A DNA stretch of 64,000 nucleotides, taken from positions 124,001 through 188,000 of the forward strand of contig JAJJXM010000022.1 in NCBI GenBank assembly GCA_024516155.1. The letters run 5' to 3'. Numbering within the stretch: position 1 is the first letter of the stretch; every line of letters begins with the position of its first letter. Made by a program: the position numbers and the translations under genes. The notes below the pieces were generated by a model, which was given only the letters and a program-made list of their open reading frames with translations, did not search any database and was not told the origin of the DNA. The stretch is from Pyronema omphalodes. Its lineage: Eukaryota; Ascomycota; Pezizomycetes; Pezizales; Pyronemataceae. Positions 10,977-22,978 of the stretch are shown piece by piece.

Positions 10977-12343
10977 AGTCATTATGTCCGTAAATAAAAC
11001 CGGCGAACATGAATTGCTCGATTTAGCTGTAAGAGTAAAACTCTATACCGATAGCTGGTCCTACCTTATGCAGAAAGTTTATCTCAAAGAGGTTTAAGAG
11101 CTAGGTGTAGGATAGTAGAAGGGAAAAGATAAGGCAAATAGCGATGTCGAGACGTTTAGTGAAGCTGATGAAAGGGTGACAGGAGTGAATAGAGTAGCTA
11201 GCCCATGAACGGGGTCGTCAATCACTGGTTAGTTTTCCAGCACGGAAGAGGATTTGGTGCACCTAACAAGCATTTTATCAGCCAACAGAATAGCATGAAA
11301 TGGCAAAGGTTTGGACGGGAAGTCAACAGTGATAAAGGCGCTGTGGTGTCCTCAGGTAAGGGAGGGTGTATTTAACACATCGTATTTAGTGTTGGTACGA
11401 GGCGAGTGATACATGGTGTTTTGGGTGTTTCTGATTCGATGGAATTTTGTATCTGTGGTCGAATAGGGCACTTCGGAGTGATAAAAATCATAAATGATGG
11501 CCTGTTGTCTTCCGTGATCACAATTAGATACCCTTCTGAATAACATCAAAAAAGCCCTTCGATACAGCCCTTCAGCTACTACTCATGCGCATCTTGATTA
11601 GACTAGCCGAGTTCGAAGCTAGTAATGTCGATATGTAGCGTTGGCAAACATCTGATGCATTCCCCACGCCTCATCTCAAAACTTTACCTCTATCTCGATC
11701 ATTCATTACACAAATAAATGTGGCACTCTGCATCAATCTGTTGTCGCTTGCTCTGCTGATCATCCCCGCACACTATATGGAGCCATACATATTCTCGGGT
11801 ACAAGGGTAGGTCTGGTGTTCTGCTGTATCACTGCGCACGCCTTTTTTTTCTTCTCATAGAGCTGAAATGCCAAAACGACTTCCTTCAATCAAGTATTAA
11901 ATGTTTTTTTAATAATTGTGCTTCAACTAGAATATCAGGGCTTTTAATGCTTTACCCTTCCCAAGGAATCCTCTGGGGTGATCGTTGTGCGGTTGCGGTA
12001 GGTGAAACCATATGGATGCGCCGTGTTTGTTGGTTCACCCGCACGCAAGCCCGAATGTTGAAGAGACACGTGTGCTACAAGGCTCGCTATAAAGGTTACT
12101 ATGATAAAACCAACGAATCCGGTGTCAGAAGTGTCTTAAACGGAAGATAATTCGGTCTGCTATCCCGAGCCATCTGCTTTAAATGTTCAAGGCTGGATGG
12201 GATTTTGTGGATTTAAAGTTAAGGACGTCTCCCCACATTTTCGCTTCTAACTGTAAAAGCACATCCAGACAGAATTTTTGTTCATCGAAATATCCATCAC
12301 CGTATTAAGATTCTCGATATCGATATCAATAGAAAAGGCAATT
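10977..12343. other. intergenic with a divergent dispersed repeat
   Basis: No gene recognised. Positions about 11795-11990 resemble 60545-60745 (see the repeat entry). Short frames at 11352-11549 (minus) and 11947-12150 (plus) lack coding character. Confidence 0.4.
11795..11990 (+). repeat. dispersed repeat, copy 1
   Basis: By eye the segment around tgtatcactgcgcac and the following T-rich, agctgaaatgc, ccttcaa and agggctttta blocks appear in the same order at 60545-60745. The copies are heavily diverged, mostly by transitions, as expected for an old element possibly affected by RIP. No coding capacity or terminal repeats seen. Confidence 0.4.
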
Positions 12344-12969
12344 ATGACTCCTCACGAAAAATTCTGCAAGTGCAAAAATCATGTTAGGAATGGTGAGGTC
12401 TTTTGCAGTTTGTCTTGTACTCTGAGGCAGGAAGCTAGGAAAGGTAAACTCTAATCCTGTGTCTAGACTCAATAACCAAAAAGCCTCAGCTGATAGTTGT
12501 TCTGAACAGAAACTGAATACTTCTCCATCAATTGCCATCGAGTCGAATCCCGTTCAATCGCAAAACCCTTCTCAAAATCAACCACCATCAATAACGAAGA
12601 TGATGAAGAGTGGGAAATCATTTCCGACCCAAAGCAGTATCGGACTGAACCATTGTTCAAATCTGCAAAATCATCGGCGGCTTCAGCATCTACGGCAAGG
12701 ATTCCGGCGCCTATAGAAGCTTTACCGTGGGATGATAAAGATGCATTCAGGCGAAGTGTCGGGGATTGGACTAGCGGTTATAAAGTCGAGGGATATGGAC
12801 ATAGCTTGGAACTGGATAATGAAGTAGAGAAGGTGTGAGTAGTTAGCAAGGCAGGTTAACTGTGAATTGGAAGCTGACATGCACAATTAGGGCGCTTGCA
12901 GTGAAGCCATATCATTCCGGTGTTACGGGGTCGTATGTTTCTGATGTGGCTTTAGTGTTTGGAGAGTGA
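12344..12969 (+). CDS. small Cys-motif protein (C-x-C ... F-C-S-x2-C), three exons
   Basis: Exons 12344-12443, 12510-12834 and 12891-12969 join in phase through introns of 66 and 56 nt. The first ends AACAG, and the second has a GCTGAC branch site and TTAG acceptor. The product is about 167 aa. The N-terminus (MTPHEKFCKCKNH, then VFCSLSC at residues 20-26) forms a short Cys motif resembling FCS/TRASH-type treble-clef knuckles. A Ser-rich linker with an acidic stretch (NEDDEEWEIISD) follows, then a segment starting ALPWDD, and the protein ends ALVFGE. The four-exon gene at 28483-29371 has the same plan (C-x-C-K, W-C-T-K-C, ALPW, ending FTFG), so the two look like distant paralogues. The function is unknown; a zinc-binding adaptor role is only inference. 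Confidence 0.7.
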
Positions 12970-14053
12970 TGTAATAGTGTTTTTCGTTGGCGTTGAGGAT
13001 GAGCTGGTTTGATGATTTCGAGATGCGATTTTAGTTTGCTTCCAGGGTCAGGAAAGTTTATGACAATTATAATGGGGGATGTCTTTCGGGGTGGACTAAT
13101 CGTGTGCTTCCCCGTTTCCCAATCCCAGTCGGAGCAACCAATGCTACATCCAAACCTTCCGCCATAGTCCCCCAGCACGAGCATTCTCACATTTCAGGAT
13201 ATCAAAAACTTACATGGTTTTCATGGATATATTTCATCTGTAATCATGGACCATATTTAAGCAAATTTGTAGTGCCTGGAAAGCGGGTTTGGGCCCCTGT
13301 TCCTGAATAGCTCTCAAACTTTGGAAGTCACCAATCCCTCTACCCGAAACAAGCGCAGCTTCGGGATAATCCATTCGCACGCGTTCAAATCGCATCTCGT
13401 GTGACAGACACTTTGGTGCATTTAAATATAGCACGATCTTGCGAACACTAAACTTCATGTCCGTATCATCGATGAAAAGTGATGAATCACTCATGGCCAT
13501 GCCTTCCACCCGCCCAGACATTTATCCCCACAACAGAAAGCTTGAGAAGTCTTAACAAGTTTGACAGCTCAAATCAAGCCTTGCAAAGCCATCAAGCTTT
13601 ACGTTCCAAGCCGCAATCAAGAAATTTAGATTCTGGGTTAGGGCTGGTTCCAAGTTTTGGGCAGCGTCACGAGCGAAGCCAAGACATTTTCACACCGTCT
13701 CGAAATGGAGTTTCCAGAAAATCCCATGTCTTTAGAATATGCCGTCAACCGACTCACCGTGCTTCTACCCTGCCTTTTGGTCGTTCAATACTCAATTCGT
13801 TGTTCGCTACCAATAGACATAACAAACTTGCAGATTTAGCGGTGGATCATGAAGATCAGAAACTTCATGGGAAGGCGGCATCGGAGGAACTCCCGCACAT
13901 GACGTCTGTTGCCTCCCAACGAAGCAGATTCTGAGCGCTGTAGGATGGAGCATAAAGTCGAAGGCCTTTCGCTGTTCTGAGTGAGGCTTAATCATTATCA
14001 CAATACGAGTTACACAAACGTACGAAGTTACAAAACAACAATTCAAAGTCATC
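12970..14053. other. intergenic
   Basis: Several overlapping open frames occur, the longest 151 codons on plus (13479-13934) and 95 on minus (13234-13521, ATG start). None shows a domain, and they compete on opposite strands, so I assign no gene. Confidence 0.35.
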
Positions 14054-14478
14054 ATGTCCACCGGAATCCCTAATCTTGGAAACGCCGATATCACCGGTTC
14101 CGCACAGAACGGAAGACGTCCTTCTCAGGTTCATGGACACATTGAGTATGCAAAGGGTGTTGTCAGCGTATGTATTCCGCCTGATCGATGTTTTGACATT
14201 CCGTTAATATTTCTTAGGAAACTATTGGATCGATGGTAAACTCTGCTTCATGGCAGCAGACCGGAGAGTCCCAGAAGGCCTCCGGAATCGCGGAGATGCG
14301 TTCAGCAAAGGAGATGGTCGACAAGGACCTGCGCAGTCATTACCCCGAGAGAAATGCCACCACATTGAAGACCGAGGGAAAGAGCCAGAATATGCTCGGA
14401 AAGACCATTGGTTGCCAGGGCATGGTTGAGCGTGGAGGCGAGAAGGAGCAGGTTGGTGATATGTTGAAGAAGAACTGA
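14054..14478 (+). CDS. CsbD-like stress protein, 124 aa
   Basis: Two exons, 14054-14167 and 14218-14478, joined in phase 0 across a 50-nt intron (GTATGT...TTTCTTAG). The product has the small, hydrophilic, repeat-built character of CsbD-like proteins. The segment AKGVVSETIGSMVNSASWQQ is followed by Gly/Lys/Gln-rich repeats (SQKASGIAEMRSAKE, GKSQNMLGKTIG, GEKEQVGDMLKKN). Bacterial CsbD belongs to the general stress response, and fungal members are abundant small cytosolic proteins whose molecular role is not settled. Start at the first ATG (MSTGIPNLGNADITGS), well placed after an A-rich leader. Confidence 0.8.
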
Positions 14479-17400
14479 GCATTTGAAGGTCGAGTGTAAT
14501 GATGTATGATTATGATAAGATGTATTGTACGATAGGATAAACGGTGTTTGGAATTTTATTATGATTTTTTGAATTCATTCGGCGTGGTGTGAAGATATCG
14601 GAATGCGGAAAGCGCACACCCGCTCCGTTGACATCATCCCGCCTGCTTCCGTTGCTGCGCTAGTGTATTGCAGCCATGTTAAATCGTCTATGGAGAACTC
14701 CTCAGTGGAGCTTCACGATGATGGTCAACATGCTCCACTTTTTCCCCAAATTCTTTGTCCGACCTTCAACCATTCGGTTTTGAGAATTATTATCAGAGCT
14801 TTGCGGCTCTGATGCTATTATTGATGAACGATATCCTTAATATGTCGAATTTAGCCGGATGTGAACAATCTCGGCATGGACACTCGCTCGATATCGGTTT
14901 CAGCTGTTTCAACCACAAATTCAAACCCCGAAAGCCACAAAAATTCCGAAACGATGCTATTATTACAACCTGAATCGAAAGCTGATAGTGCAGCAGATCG
15001 TGTGCGCGTCTACCACAATAACAGTATGTTCTCATGGTTCTGGTTGATACTCAGAATCGACGCCGTAAATGCATCCGTAATAAGATCCCCGGAGGCGTCG
15101 TTGCAGATATATACCCGGTAACTATCGTCAGTTGTCCGCCGAATACACCTGTACCCGAGGCCGATTTGCTCTAGTGCACCCACAGATCGGGCCGGTATTA
15201 CTCCCATCTCGCGAGGGAATTATCAGGGTTAATTTCGGTTAAACCTTCGTACGGTTAGTAAATCCAAGGCCTATTCAAGTAACGAACAGATATAACTAAC
15301 GATGTTCAGTTCGGTGCTTCATTCGTGAGTGTTGAATCCCATAGCGGCGTGTCGATCAAGATACTTCTATTGCTCTTCGAATACGCTTCGATGCACTGAT
15401 CGACTGCTAAGAACGTCGGGGAGGTCGCTGAGGGGGAGGGGATTCTGGTACATAGACACAATCCTCTAGAGCTCGCTAACCCCCCACTACCAAAGTGTTC
15501 ATCTCCCGCACGGACAGCACCAACTCAGGGCTCATTTCTAGCCGGTACACCGGCGGTGTGACATGCGTAAGGACCTGTAGGGTACATGTACGGCCGATTC
15601 TATCACTTCAGATCAGTTTGCGACATTTTTCGTTTCGTCGCGGGGCGGTTTCAAGAGTAACGATGTCGATGTAGAAAAGTCGGGATGAGGACAAAAAAAA
15701 GCCGAGATATGAAGAGAAGACGCGATAAACCCTACATAGTTGGCAGAGGGTGGTGACGAGGTATTGCCAAGCGACACGCTATGATACCTAGAATATCTTC
15801 CTTCGTAACCAGCGAGGCTATGCTAACGTCTCAGAAGTTTTAAACACATTTGTTTCGCAAAGATTAAACGGAAACAACTTCTTCTAAGAAAAGATCAAAA
15901 TCTTCCACTTTGTGGACGCTTCATGAAAACAGAAATTACGCCGGCTCATTCAAGCTCATCGAGTAGCAATCGTCTTGATGATCATAACCAACGGATCTTC
16001 GCCAGAAATTGATTGCTCTGAAGCGACGAAGAAACAAATTTGGTGATCAAAATTCGTTTAATTATCCTACTTTGTCGGACTCAGCACATGGTCGACTCTG
16101 TGCGAGCCGATTTTCATCGGAACGCCCACTCCCGACGTTACGCGCGATAATCTCGATCTCTCAATCTGGAAGCTGCCGCGAATGTCGATTTTGTGCCGAC
16201 GGTGGCGAAGCCCGAACCCCAGGAAACTTTAATACCTACAGTGAATGCATCGTGACAAAGACGGCTCGTGTAAGCAATTGCACAACCATAGTAGCCGACA
16301 GGACACCGGTGCATCACAATAACTAATCACCCCCAAGTGTCTAAGACCTTACGCCAATGAGGTCTGTCAATTCGATCCACGCATCATACCTCAAAACCAA
16401 AGGAAATCACGAAGAAGTCAAGAGTCTTGGTGCCGCGTAATCGGCGCGCAACGGCACGATGGCAGGGACTCAGGGGGATATATATCTTGTGTATATGTAT
16501 CAAAGCCATGCACAGTGAGGTTCGGCCGGGTCTGCCAAGCAGGGCTGAGTGAGAGTTTCGGGAAAGCTGAAGGTCCTGTGTTGGCGCTAGACCATCGTCT
16601 AGGAGAACTGATTATGCTGGAAGGATGCGGATACGACTGAAAGACTGAAGACCAAAGGAATATATTGTCTGATAGAGGACACCGAATCCACTTGGGAGAA
16701 GCCTTGACAGGCAAGGAGTTATACATGAGCTTTGCACTCATAGGAATACACCAGGACCGTGCTCCATACCATATGGGAACCAACTGGTGGATGGCTTTTG
16801 GAGGCTTGGATATTGTTCCAGAATGAAATGGAATAGCAAGTACGGGACAATTTCAACGCCACTTCTCGGGTACGGTAAAAAAGGCCGACAGTTTTCTTTT
16901 TATGCAACAGAATTTTGAACCCGAATCTTCGAACGGATGGCCTGGAAATGCTCGGCGTATATTCGACTAGAGGCTGTCTCCCCAGATTTGCGTCCAGAAT
17001 TACAGAGACCGGGTACCTCTTACACTTCTGCTAGGGATGTAGTGGGTTGTAAGCGGTGTGCAAAAGCAATCACAGACGCAGAGGAGGTTCCTGCGGAAAA
17101 GATAAACAAACGGCGATTCAGGAGCTAAAGACTGTAAGCTGTGGATCATGTTAAGCTTGCATTGGCTTCTGTACGTGGCATGCTGTTACCCGGTGATGCA
17201 TGAAACGAGCGCCAAAGAGCAGAGGCAGTGCTCCAACTATTTCATCACACAGGATGTGCTAACTGCGCCTCGATATGGTTGGCATTATCCCATCTGCAGC
17301 CTGACTTGTCTGTTACGGCCCGCCTCCGGGAGCGTGGAGGAGCTTGGCATAGTGCCAGTTGACGTGTAAACCTTCGGAATATCGCGTCTTGGAATCAAAT

Positions 17401-17859
17401 CTTCGGCTCTGTGATTGCATCCATATCACTTCTTTTCTTGGCCTGGAAGGCACTGCATCTTTTTCCAGCTCTTTTCAAACCAGCTTAGAGTCTTTACAAC
17501 AAGCACCAAGTCACACCAATCGGTTTGACAAACATGATCCTGGAAAGATCTTGCCGTGGCCGTTGTATGATTAGAGAGTTGACTTTCTGAATACTTGATC
17601 ACCAGCTTCTCTTTAGACTTACTGCACTTTTTCGTTTCGCTATGATATTAGTCGTTTCTGACTCAGCTTTCTTTTGCATCGTTTACCACGAGATAAACAC
17701 TTCAAGCTCTGCCTCCACTTCAGCGACACCTGGATATCCCTGTAGGAGGTGCGGCTCTGCGGTGCATGTCTCAAAGGATGACCTAACCGGTTATGTGTAG
17801 AATGATTCTCTGGTAAGGCTCTGACGTACGATGCTAGGTTCTATCAGGTTACGCTCAAT
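14479..17859. other. 3.4-kb gene-poor region
   Basis: Only short overlapping frames on both strands. One candidate (15010-15207, minus) is listed separately. No RNA gene, repeat or domain recognised in the rest. Confidence 0.4.
15010..15207 (-). CDS. possible small ORF, 65 aa
   Basis: ATG-started frame with amino-acid usage that looks coding (GLGYRCIRRTTDDSYRVYIC), two Cys and no signal peptide. It may be a gene fragment or chance. No family recognised and no flanking exons could be assigned. Confidence 0.25.
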   Translation of the reverse strand: MGVIPARSVGALEQIGLGYRCIRRTTDDSYRVYICNDASGDLITDAFTASILSINQNHENILLLW

Positions 17860-18311
17860 ATGCTATTGTCCATGCCACGGATTGGTAGCCGCGCGCCCAG
17901 CCCTAGCTCCCCATTTCGTGTCAGATCTCGGGTACCTGCAGACGCTGAATCCGCAGGATTCGAGGAACTTTGTCGGCCAAAATCGCCCGAGAGTAGGTGT
18001 CGAGGATGTGATGCGACAAGGACTGGAAAATTAATATGCCGTATTTCGTCGCAAATTCGAATACAGTGCAAGAATCAAGGTCGAGGTTTAAAAAGGGCGC
18101 AGTTGAGGACTCGTTATCGCTTTTAAAGGATTTTGAGTCGGCATACCGACAGATGTGTGAAACGGCTCGGTACCGCGTTTACCCCATACCACCAGCGATG
18201 GACGAACTGGTACATGCCTGGCCTTTATGTATCTTCGGGGCTTTTCTAGCCTTTGTGCTCAACACGGCTTTGCTTGGACTTTGCCGCCGCCTTGCAGTCT
18301 ATTTCCGGTGA
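17860..18311 (+). CDS. hypothetical single-pass membrane protein, 125 aa
   Basis: Exons 17860-17992 and 18067-18311 join in matching phase across a 74-nt intron (GTAGGT...AATACAG). The N-terminus is Ser/Pro/Arg-rich (GSRAPSPSSPFRVRSRVPAD) and probably disordered. A charged helical region follows (residues about 45-80). One hydrophobic segment (LCIFGAFLAFVLNTALLGL) lies near the C-terminus, followed by a basic tail (CRRLAVYFR), consistent with a C-tail-anchored or type II topology. The start could also be the Met four codons downstream. Not recognised as a known family. The next small ORF (18447-18701) has a similar layout. Confidence 0.55.
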
Positions 18312-18446
18312 CGGGCGGTGGCCATCCTCCACGCCAGTAGCAGCAAGCTGGAAAACGACTGTCGATTGGGCGCTTCCTCACACCCGCTCGTCATCCGGGG
18401 TAGTATTGGCGGATAGGAAACGTTTCGGACTCTTCGATTCTCGTGC

Positions 18447-18701
18447 ATGCAGAAATCGATCTTATCCGTCCGCCAATCAAACACTCTCGGTATTTCGGGA
18501 GTGTCTCCAATAATGTCTCCGAATTTATCGTCTCCTACAACGCCAGTTACAATAAGTATCGCTTCACCAGAAGTGTCGGGGTTACCATTGAGATTTGCTA
18601 GATACCATAGGCATTTTACGACAGGTTTAATTCTATTCCTCGGTTCGGTTTTCTTTCTCTTTCCTTTGTGGATTAGTTTCCTTGTTAGGATTGTTTACTA
18701 G
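18447..18701 (+). CDS. possible small single-pass membrane protein, 84 aa
   Basis: ATG-started frame with a Ser/Thr/Pro-rich first half (SPNLSSPTTPVTISIASPE) and one strong hydrophobic segment near the C-terminus (TTGLILFLGSVFFLFPLWIS) ending LVRIVY. It follows the 17860-18311 gene by 135 bp on the same strand and shares its plan of a disordered N-terminus plus one membrane span. Either an independent small gene or a misjoined exon of it. Family unknown. Confidence 0.4.
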   Translation: MQKSILSVRQSNTLGISGVSPIMSPNLSSPTTPVTISIASPEVSGLPLRFARYHRHFTTGLILFLGSVFFLFPLWISFLVRIVY

Positions 18702-19700
18702 CTTTCTTTCTTTCTTTGTCAAACTTGAGCTTTTCACTTTTGTAAAGACGTCGCTGGCATCGACTTCTCCCTTTCTACTTGATCTTGTCGAGCAGCCATC
18801 ATCTCAGATCTCGAAGCCAGACAAAGCCATATCCGTTCGGAGCCGCGCATCTTACGAAAAGTTCCTCTTCACTCCTGTTGTGCCACGCATCGCACGTCAT
18901 CACTCTAAGCGTTGGGATTTCTGGGCAGTTTGCATTTCCTGCGCATCTCACCCTCTGAATACAGTAACCCTGTGGCCGGCAACGGGTACAGAACAGCAAA
19001 TATATCTCCCGCCGCAGCTTAAACACAACAACGAGATAAATTCCTCACATCATTTTTAACTAAGCCAATATCAGCCCCAAGATTGCGGGGTCAGAGGGCT
19101 AGGTTATTAGCCAGCCAGAACAGTTAGCATTGGACCCTACTCTCAGGCCACCGGCTTGGAAGCACTGGGCAGTTAGTTGGTGTACTACTACGGATTACAC
19201 GAGCATTTGTTCCGTGCACCCAACCCACATCCTCATAACGCCCCATTCTGCTCATTGTACGGGAAAACAAGGGAGAAACAGATTTACATTCTTCCCACTC
19301 TTTATTTTTTCCCCTTCCTGCACACCTTACCATTTGTACGCCTACTGCACCAGGCAAACGAAAGAAGTGAAGGGCAACTGATACTCCAGATTATCATCCA
19401 ACCAATACAGCCTGCCCGCCCACTTACGTGCCCTCTTACGTTCGTCCTCGCTCAGCTACCCTAAAACCTGCTCTGCCGAGTTTCAACCTGTCAATCAACA
19501 CTGCAACCTCATCCCGCTACCTGAATTACTAGGCCTACGTACGCCATTTTTGATTCATCAAGATCAGCAACCTTCCTTTCGGGACAACTTAATTGCCGCC
19601 CCCTCCTGTCGATAATTCGGTTCGACAGTTTCAAAATTAATCAACCAACAAAAAACAAAAAAAATAATTTCGCCTTTATCACCACACCTCCTCGCCCATC
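18702..19700. other. intergenic
   Basis: Promoter side of the next membrane-protein gene, with C-rich and CA-rich leader-like sequence. A Cys-rich minus frame at 18799-19026 starts with GTG and has no clear flanking exons; not called. Confidence 0.35.
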
Positions 19701-20180
19701 ATGTCCCTCTCAAAGCGCCTCTTCCAAATGACCGCTCAACCGCTCTCAAAATCCGCAATAGCAGCAGTCGCCTGCGCTGGTGTATTTGTTCTACTTTTTT
19801 TCATCGGTCTGGGAGTCTTTTGCTACAAATATTACCGCTCATCACGGAAACCCAATCCTGTCCATATTGGACCCAATGCCAGATTCAGCACCATCCTCGA
19901 CAAAGAAAAGGGTGGATTCAGCGACGATTCATCAACTGATTCTAGCATACAAAAGCCGGAGAAGAGTAGACAAAAGCCCTTGGAGGTGATTGTGGACTCA
20001 GAACCTATGTCAACGTCGCCCGCATTACCCAGCCCGATACCCAGCCCACCACCCAGCGCAAACCCCAGCACACTGAACGGCAGTATGTTGAATGTACAAA
20101 ACCAGGGCGGACGACAATCGGCAGTCAGCACAACACACTCAATGGAAGGACCATCAGTATCGACGAGACAATTGTTGTAA
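19701..20180 (+). CDS. hypothetical single-pass membrane protein, 159 aa
   Basis: Single exon starting MSLSKRLFQMTAQPLSK. One strong transmembrane segment (AIAAVACAGVFVLLFFIGLGV, residues about 19-40) is followed by a short basic/aromatic stop-transfer region (CYKYYRSSRKPN). The rest is a polar, Ser/Pro-rich tail (PSPIPSPPPSANPS) with an acidic patch (DDSSTDSS) that could be phosphorylated. No cleavable signal peptide is obvious, so the topology is probably N-out or signal-anchored. Family not recognised. Its 5' leader is C/A-rich, and a run of 14 G follows 30 bp after the stop. Confidence 0.65.
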   Translation: MSLSKRLFQMTAQPLSKSAIAAVACAGVFVLLFFIGLGVFCYKYYRSSRKPNPVHIGPNARFSTILDKEKGGFSDDSSTDSSIQKPEKSRQKPLEVIVDSEPMSTSPALPSPIPSPPPSANPSTLNGSMLNVQNQGGRQSAVSTTHSMEGPSVSTRQLL

Positions 20181-20210
20181 CCGGATACTAGTAGATCCGG
20201 GCGGTGAAGT

Positions 20211-20224
20211 GGGGGGGGGGGGGG
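20211..20224. repeat. poly-G tract (G14)
   Basis: Uninterrupted run of 14 G, 30 bp after a stop codon. A simple repeat prone to length error. Confidence 0.9.
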
Positions 20225-22375
20225 TTCCGAACGATTGCGTGGACTATGATGAGCAGGATTAGCTCAATGGTGGGAGACCTTCAGGGTTTCTTTCGATTCC
20301 AGGGATGAAGCAGTTGCCGAGAAGACCGATCGCGAAACCGACAGAGGAAGCAACGCTAAAAAGACCTAGACCCTGCAGAAACGCGCGCAAGCAGGGTTCT
20401 CAACCATCAATTGCCATCGTCATCACTTTTTGGATTCCGTCGCAACCGGCTTGGTGAACACTCTTTCGAATTATTTCCACCAATTTTGAACCAACTATTC
20501 CATCTGCGACACTCACAGCCACAACGGTCCGGATCAATCTGGATAATAATGACTTATGACTTGCTTATACATTTTTCTTTCTGTTAATATTTCTTCCATC
20601 TTTTTGGTATACCACTCATTTGCATACATTGGGCTTTTCGCATCTTTTTTCTACATATAAACTGGCGTTTTGAGTTTTTTTGGATTCAAAATTTGGAGGC
20701 ATTTTTGATTTTTTGTACTGCGTTTTCTTATAAGGGGATGGGCGATTTTGCATGGTCGCGGGGTGGGCATTGCATTGTGGGATGGTGGTTGATCATAGAC
20801 GGAGCGACACGGGCACAAAATGACGGTTACAGGACTTTTCATCTTGTAAAAAACTCTTACTGTACAAACCAAATAGTACACTACCTTCCGTCTTGAAAAT
20901 TTTCTTTCTTTTTTTTTGTTTATTCCGTGTGATATATTGGTTTTTAATAATGGTTTTGGGGGTTGATTAACGAAGAATACTACGGAGCAAACGACTGCGA
21001 CGCGCGTGCGGCACCCGAAGGGAAAATCTTAAAACTGCACCCGGAGTTATGATACTGGATACCCGGAGCTGAATGACAAACCAAAACTTCACCGGAGATA
21101 ATCCCCGCACTTCATCTGCATCCATCCCCCGCATCGGCACAAAAGTCCCCGTTCAATAACTCGGAATGTGCTACCCAAACTGCCGATGACAAAGCATTGT
21201 CGTATCCATGCTGATGCTTTTGTGGGGTACCAGATGGGATCATCGTAACATAGGAAGTCTGACTGATTAACGGGGATACAGTTTGGTTAACTATGAATGG
21301 ATCGAAATTCAAACTATGAAAGAACAGAGGAAGAAAGGGAGAGAGGAAGAGAGAAATAACACTTATAACAATGCTAACCGATATGGAGCAGTATATCATT
21401 GGCTTAAGAGCCTACGTCGCTTTAGTATTGTTTAATTTGTCTAACTAGAGATAATTCCCGATATTTATGATCATGATCAAAGAAAGAGATATCATGTATG
21501 GGATTGTATGTGATTTGAAGTTATCGGAGATATACTGTGCATGGTATAGATACTCGGATATGTAGCCGCCATCTTAAAGACTCGAACATCTTCAATACAT
21601 ACCATAATCCTCTACGACCGCCGACTTTGGTACGCAGGTTTCTTGTATGCTTACAGACTTACTGGCTACTAATCATGATAATAACCACCGGATTGACTTG
21701 GAATCGCTTGAAGCGTGTAATATTCAAACTGCTATTCAGATGTTGAATTTAAGTTCATTTTGGTTGGCTTGTAATGCAGGAAGGGCATGGCTGAATGCGG
21801 AGGTAATTGTATGAATGATGTGGGGTTTAGGTGTCGAAGGAAGATTTGGGGAGTACATGGTATGTACTGATAGGAAGAATGTGCTGGGTTGAGATTTGTT
21901 TTAAGAGATGAATGGATAGTAGGTACAGGAAGAGCTTGGGGGAGTAGGAAACAGATAGGATTGATGGACTTTCTGTAGAGGCTATGATAACGCTTTTGGA
22001 AATTGGGTTTTGTGGGAAAACTCAACAGTGGAGTATGCAGAATTTGCTGAACCTGGTTGAAGGTGAGCTTGACCCCGACCCCCATGAGTCTATGTAGTTC
22101 TAGAGGTATAGTTCTGAACAAATCATTTGATCGTTTGGTGGTGCACTGGGAAAGCTATGGGATGGCGCTGTGAGAAGCCCTCCGTTCTGAATAGAAATAT
22201 TGAGAGTATTCTTCCGAGAGCTTTTGATTGCGGAATCAAACTAATACCGGAGTACCGCCAAATAGCGTAGTATTAACCTGCAAAAAAAGATAAAAATAAC
22301 ATTAAAATTAAAGTTAAAATCAAATCCCATCATTCTACTCAGTGCTATTTTGCCATATTGGTACATGGTGACCCT

Positions 22376-22407
22376 CCCTCACTCACTCAGTCACTCATTC
22401 ACTCACC
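22376..22407 (+). repeat. CACT-type microsatellite
   Basis: Imperfect tandem tetranucleotides (ctcactcactcagtcactca) in intergenic DNA. Confidence 0.8.
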
Positions 22408-22756
22408 CTACTATACAGGCCAAAGCAACCCGGTATGGTGCCACCATATCTGGCTTGCTTCCTCCGCTGATCTACTGGGCCGATCTGGGAACCGCAGAAT
22501 GCGCTAACCAGTGACGAAGCCCTGCATACGTATGTAACAACAAAAACCGATCGACAACGGGGCTGGCCGCTGATGCAATGTTACACACTATGTACATGGC
22601 TTTATCTTGGTTGTTCTTTTCATTACTTTCTTTTTTCTTTTTCTCTCCAACATCGATTTGCAGCGCATCGTATCCCGGTTTTGGTATCGGGAGTTAATAT
22701 GGTGGTGAAGCTGGGTTGCGCGGACGGAGAATTAATACAGATGGACTCTCTGTCCA

Positions 22757-22978
22757 ATGGTGATGTTTACCAGTTTCCCACGTTGCGGTACTAGCCAAGG
22801 ACAAGGAAGAGAAGATCTTGATGGGGATGAGAGATTCTGGAAGCAAGGTAGGAAGGAAGCTGATGAAATCACGACTCATGAGCCGTTGGAATACCTGTAT
22901 GTAAGAAACCTGACAGAAATCATCGAAAACTCATCATCGCATACATATGTACACACACTGGATTTCTTACACCCATGA
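22757..22978 (+). CDS. possible small ORF, 73 aa
   Basis: ATG-started frame, acidic and hydrophilic (REDLDGDERFWKQGRKEAD), without family features. Amino-acid usage looks coding but no promoter or intron context supports it. Confidence 0.2.
   Translation: MVMFTSFPRCGTSQGQGREDLDGDERFWKQGRKEADEITTHEPLEYLYVRNLTEIIENSSSHTYVHTLDFLHP

Noticed and set aside
16418..16783. 121-codon minus-strand frame
   Set aside because: Irregular composition, no domain, no supporting splice or promoter context.
18799..19026. Cys-rich 75-codon minus-strand frame
   Set aside because: No ATG start and no flanking exon with a matching phase; might be a relic, but cannot be supported.
20255..20310. tRNA-like string with an A-box resemblance (ttagctcaatggtggg) and ttcgattcc downstream
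   Set aside because: The spacing is too short for a cloverleaf and no acceptor stem or anticodon arm can be folded.
21732..22121. 129-codon minus-strand frame
   Set aside because: Pro/Leu/His-rich composition without motif, the type of frame created by an A/G-rich opposite strand; no exon context.
22376..22407. Tandem units considered as a CRISPR-like or regulatory array
   Set aside because: Four-base microsatellite without spacers; a simple repeat.
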